Origin: UKL13-2 sp043756275
GTDB taxonomy: Bacteria > Pseudomonadota > Gammaproteobacteria > Burkholderiales > Usitatibacteraceae
Length of the DNA stretch: 8,495 nucleotides
Reading direction: 5' to 3'
Assembly: GCA_043756275.1 (NCBI GenBank)
Contig: JAYURJ010000241.1
Coordinates: forward strand, 1-8,495
Numbering within the stretch: position 1 is the stretch's first letter; each line of letters starts with the position of its first letter. Of this stretch, positions 6,534 through 8,495 are shown in pieces. Under the pieces are notes generated by a model. It was not told the DNA's origin. It worked only from the letters and a program-made list of their open reading frames with translations, and did not search any database. A program made the translations under genes and the position numbers.

Positions 6534-7553
6534 ATGACGAACACAATTCTCGTTACCGGCGGTGCCGGCTACATCGGATCGCATACCCTCGTCGAACTTC
6601 TGTTGGCCGGGTGCGAAATTGTGGTGGTGGACAACCTCAGCAACAGCAAACAGGAAGCGTTGCGGCGAGTGGAGCGCATCAGCGGTAAAACGGTGACGTT
6701 CTACCAGATTGATGTCAGGGATCGTGAAGGATTGCAGCGGATTTTTCGGGCGCATGAAATTGCTGCTGTCATTCACTTTGCCGGTCTCAAGGCTGTCGGC
6801 GAGTCAGTGATAAAGCCGCTTGAATACTATGACAACAACGTTGCCGGCAGCCTGATTTTGTTCGAAGTGATGGCCGCTGCGGGTGTCAAGGCACTAGTGT
6901 TTAGCTCGTCTGCAACGGTCTACGGGGACCCTCAGTCTGTACCAATACGCGAAGATTTTCCGCTTTCCGCGACCAATCCATATGGCCGCAGCAAACTGAT
7001 GATCGAGGAAATGCTGCGTGATCTATACCACGCCGATAATAGTTGGCGCATTGCACTATTGCGCTATTTCAATCCTGTAGGTGCTCACATGAGTGGCCTT
7101 ATCGGTGAAGATCCGAATGGTCACCCAAATAATCTGATGCCAATTGTTGCCCGTGTCGCCATTGGCAAACTGGCTTTGCTCGCGGTTTATGGCAAGGATT
7201 ATCCAACCCCCGACGGCACCGGCGTGCGTGATTACATTCACGTCGTCGATCTGGCCCTGGGTCACCTCAAGGCTCTCGATGCGTTGACGGCCAACGGCGG
7301 ATTGATGACTGTTAACTTGGGCACCGGCAATGGCTATTCAGTGCTTGATGTGATTCGCGCCTTTGAAGCGGCAAGCGGTCGGTCGGTGGCCTATAAATTT
7401 GCGGCGCGTCGTGATGGCGACATCGCTGAGTGCTTTGCCGACCCTGCGCTAGCCGCGAAATTGATCGGTTGGCAGGCTAAGCGCGGGCTTAGTGAAATGT
7501 GTGCCGACGCGTGGCGTTGGCAGAGCGGTAACCCGGAAGGTTACGGCGCATAG
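6534..7553 (+). CDS. galE: UDP-glucose 4-epimerase
   Basis: A cytoplasmic SDR-family enzyme interconverting UDP-glucose and UDP-galactose with tightly bound NAD, in the Leloir pathway and nucleotide-sugar supply. It has 339 residues, full length against about 338 in E. coli. The N-terminal TGGAGYIG (8-15) is the NAD-binding Rossmann motif. SSSATVYG (124-131) carries the catalytic Ser/Thr region, and Tyr150 and Lys154 form the YxxxK pair (NPYGRSK). Conserved substrate segments are FNPVGAH (179-185), GEDP...NNLMP (191-203) and DGTGVRDYIHV (227-237). Cys300 in ARRDGDIAEC occupies the E. coli Tyr299/human Cys307 position, suggesting that UDP-GlcNAc/UDP-GalNAc may also be accepted. ATG 6534 follows AAGG by seven bases. 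Its divergent position beside the EPS operon suggests precursor supply, but it may equally be a housekeeping gene. Confidence 0.97.
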   Translation: MTNTILVTGGAGYIGSHTLVELLLAGCEIVVVDNLSNSKQEALRRVERISGKTVTFYQIDVRDREGLQRIFRAHEIAAVIHFAGLKAVGESVIKPLEYYDNNVAGSLILFEVMAAAGVKALVFSSSATVYGDPQSVPIREDFPLSATNPYGRSKLMIEEMLRDLYHADNSWRIALLRYFNPVGAHMSGLIGEDPNGHPNNLMPIVARVAIGKLALLAVYGKDYPTPDGTGVRDYIHVVDLALGHLKALDALTANGGLMTVNLGTGNGYSVLDVIRAFEAASGRSVAYKFAARRDGDIAECFADPALAAKLIGWQAKRGLSEMCADAWRWQSGNPEGYGA

Positions 7554-7641
7554 CAGCGTCAAGATAGAACCAAGGCATCAAAATTATTTGACCCTAGATG
7601 TTCGCAGCGCCCCCTTAGCGACCGGGCCTTCGCCCCTGCTT

Positions 7642-7650
7642 TGTTATAAT
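7642..7650 (+). promoter_or_regulatory. extended -10 promoter TGTTATAAT for the isocitrate dehydrogenase gene
   Basis: A perfect TATAAT (7645-7650) is preceded by TG one base upstream, the extended -10 form. No recognisable -35 hexamer lies at 16-18 bp, as can be the case for extended -10 promoters. Transcription would start near 7657, giving a leader of about 75 bases before ATG 7732. Confidence 0.6.
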
Positions 7651-7731
7651 TCATTGCTGATTTCGTAGTCGTCAACGGCCAAACAACGCCTTGGCAAGAT
7701 TTCCCTCACCCACCTTTTTGCAGGAATTCCC

Positions 7732-8495
7732 ATGGCCAAAATCAAAGTCAAAAATCCCATCGTTGAAATGGATGGCGACGAGATGACCCGGATCATCTGG
7801 CAGATGATTCGCGAAAAACTCATCCTGCCGTATCTCGATGTTGATCTCAAATACTTCGATCTGGGGATGGAGCACCGCGATGCGACCGACGACAAAGTGA
7901 CAGTGGAATCTGCCATGGCGACCAAGCAATATGGTGTCGCCGTGAAATGCGCCACCATCACGCCCGATGAAGCGCGCGTCAAGGAATTCAATCTGAAGCA
8001 GATGTGGAAGAGCCCAAACGGCACGATCCGCAATATTCTCGACGGCACGATTTTCCGTGAGCCGATCATCTGCAAAAACGTGCCGCGTCTGGTGAGTCAT
8101 TGGGACAAGCCGGTAGTAGTGGCCCGTCACGGTTTTGGCGACCAGTACCGCGCCACTGATTTTCAGTTCCCCGGCGCTGGCACGCTGACAATGACGTTTA
8201 AGCCGACTGACGGCGGCGCACCAATTGAACGCGAAGTATTCAAGTCACCCGGTGCCGGCATTGCGCTGGCAATGTACAACCTTGACGATTCCATCCGCGA
8301 TTTCGCGCGTGCTTCACTGAATTACGGCGTGACCCGCGAATGGCCGGTGTATCTGTCGACCAAGAACACCATCCTGAAATACTATGACGGTCGTTTCAAG
8401 GACCTGTTTCAGGAAATTTTTGAAACCGAATTTGCCGCCAAGTTCAAAGAAATTGGCATCGTTTATGAACACCGTTTGATTGATGACATGGTTGC
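7732..8495 (+). CDS. icd: NADP-dependent isocitrate dehydrogenase, eukaryotic/homodimeric type (3' truncated by window)
   Basis: Oxidative decarboxylation of isocitrate to 2-oxoglutarate with NADP in the TCA cycle, in the cytoplasm. The first 254 codons are present of an expected 400-415. The start MAKIKVKNPIVEMDGDEMTR and the following sequence match the human IDH1/IDH2-like subfamily rather than the E. coli Icd subfamily. Isocitrate-binding residues align with human IDH1: Thr77, Ser94, Asn96 and Arg100 (in KSPNGTIRN), Arg109, and Arg132 (ARHGFGDQY). Tyr139, Lys211 (STKNTIL) and Asp252 (HRLIDDM) are the catalytic and metal-binding equivalents. All are intact, so nothing suggests a pseudogene. 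AGGA at 7722-7725 is six bases before ATG 7732. The symbol icd is used by function; some annotations use idh. Confidence 0.96.
   Translation, partial: MAKIKVKNPIVEMDGDEMTRIIWQMIREKLILPYLDVDLKYFDLGMEHRDATDDKVTVESAMATKQYGVAVKCATITPDEARVKEFNLKQMWKSPNGTIRNILDGTIFREPIICKNVPRLVSHWDKPVVVARHGFGDQYRATDFQFPGAGTLTMTFKPTDGGAPIEREVFKSPGAGIALAMYNLDDSIRDFARASLNYGVTREWPVYLSTKNTILKYYDGRFKDLFQEIFETEFAAKFKEIGIVYEHRLIDDMV

Noticed and set aside
6397..6537. Plus-strand open frame ending in an ATGA overlap with the galE start
   Set aside because: The overlap suggests coupling, but there is no good start or Shine-Dalgarno and no recognisable product, and several other frames are equally open here.
7624..7635. GGGC-CTTC-GCCC hairpin as a galE terminator
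   Set aside because: The stem has only 4 bp, no T-run follows, and it lies just upstream of the extended -10 promoter of the next gene. Too weak to call.
7644..8130. Long minus-strand open frames opposite the isocitrate dehydrogenase gene
   Set aside because: The plus strand encodes an unmistakable isocitrate dehydrogenase with all active-site residues. The minus frames are its antisense shadows and have no recognisable domain.
1..8495. CRISPR arrays, tRNA/rRNA genes, toxin-antitoxin or phage-defence genes
   Set aside because: Read on both strands, I saw no spaced direct repeats, RNA gene signatures or defence-type domains. Tandem repetition is limited to the kinase tail.

Overview
The window reads as a proteobacterial chromosome segment, most likely betaproteobacterial. 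This rests on the presence of an exosortase A (XrtA)/PEP-CTERM-type exopolysaccharide (EPS) operon and on the protein sequences. The exact taxon cannot be fixed from this sequence alone. I recognise nothing that looks like a wholly new system. The most informative points are a truncated transposase where the EPS operon should continue, a substrate-specificity residue in GalE, a tandem Tyr-Gly tail on the tyrosine kinase, and an operator-like palindrome in the divergent intergenic region.

Layout, left to right. Positions 1-106 (minus) hold the remnant of an IS3-family transposase that runs off the left edge. Positions 188-6205 (minus) hold five co-directional, tightly spaced genes. In transcription order these are a Wza-like outer-membrane export lipoprotein (6205-5588), a Wzc/GumC-like chain-length determinant (5515-3965), a BY-type tyrosine autokinase (3955-3014), a beta-barrel outer-membrane protein of the PEP-CTERM-associated type (3006-1339), and an ExeA-like AAA ATPase (1324-188). 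Positions 6206-6533 form a divergent intergenic region with a 7-bp-arm inverted repeat and no convincing gene. On the plus strand follow galE, UDP-glucose 4-epimerase (6534-7553), and the first 254 codons of a eukaryotic-type NADP-dependent isocitrate dehydrogenase (7732 to the right edge), preceded by an extended -10 promoter.

How the genes work together. The lipoprotein, the chain-length protein and the kinase form the trans-envelope Wzx/Wzy-type export and length-control machine. The barrel protein and the ATPase are signature partners found beside exosortase A. GalE, divergently placed, can supply UDP-galactose, and because of a Cys at the E. coli Tyr299 position probably also UDP-GalNAc, as EPS precursors. 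The usual downstream members (polysaccharide deacetylase, FemAB-like protein, amidotransferase, glycosyltransferases, exosortase A) are not in the window. A transposase remnant sits 82 bp after the ATPase stop codon instead, so the operon was probably split by a mobile-element event. Isocitrate dehydrogenase is a housekeeping TCA-cycle gene and marks the right flank as core genome.
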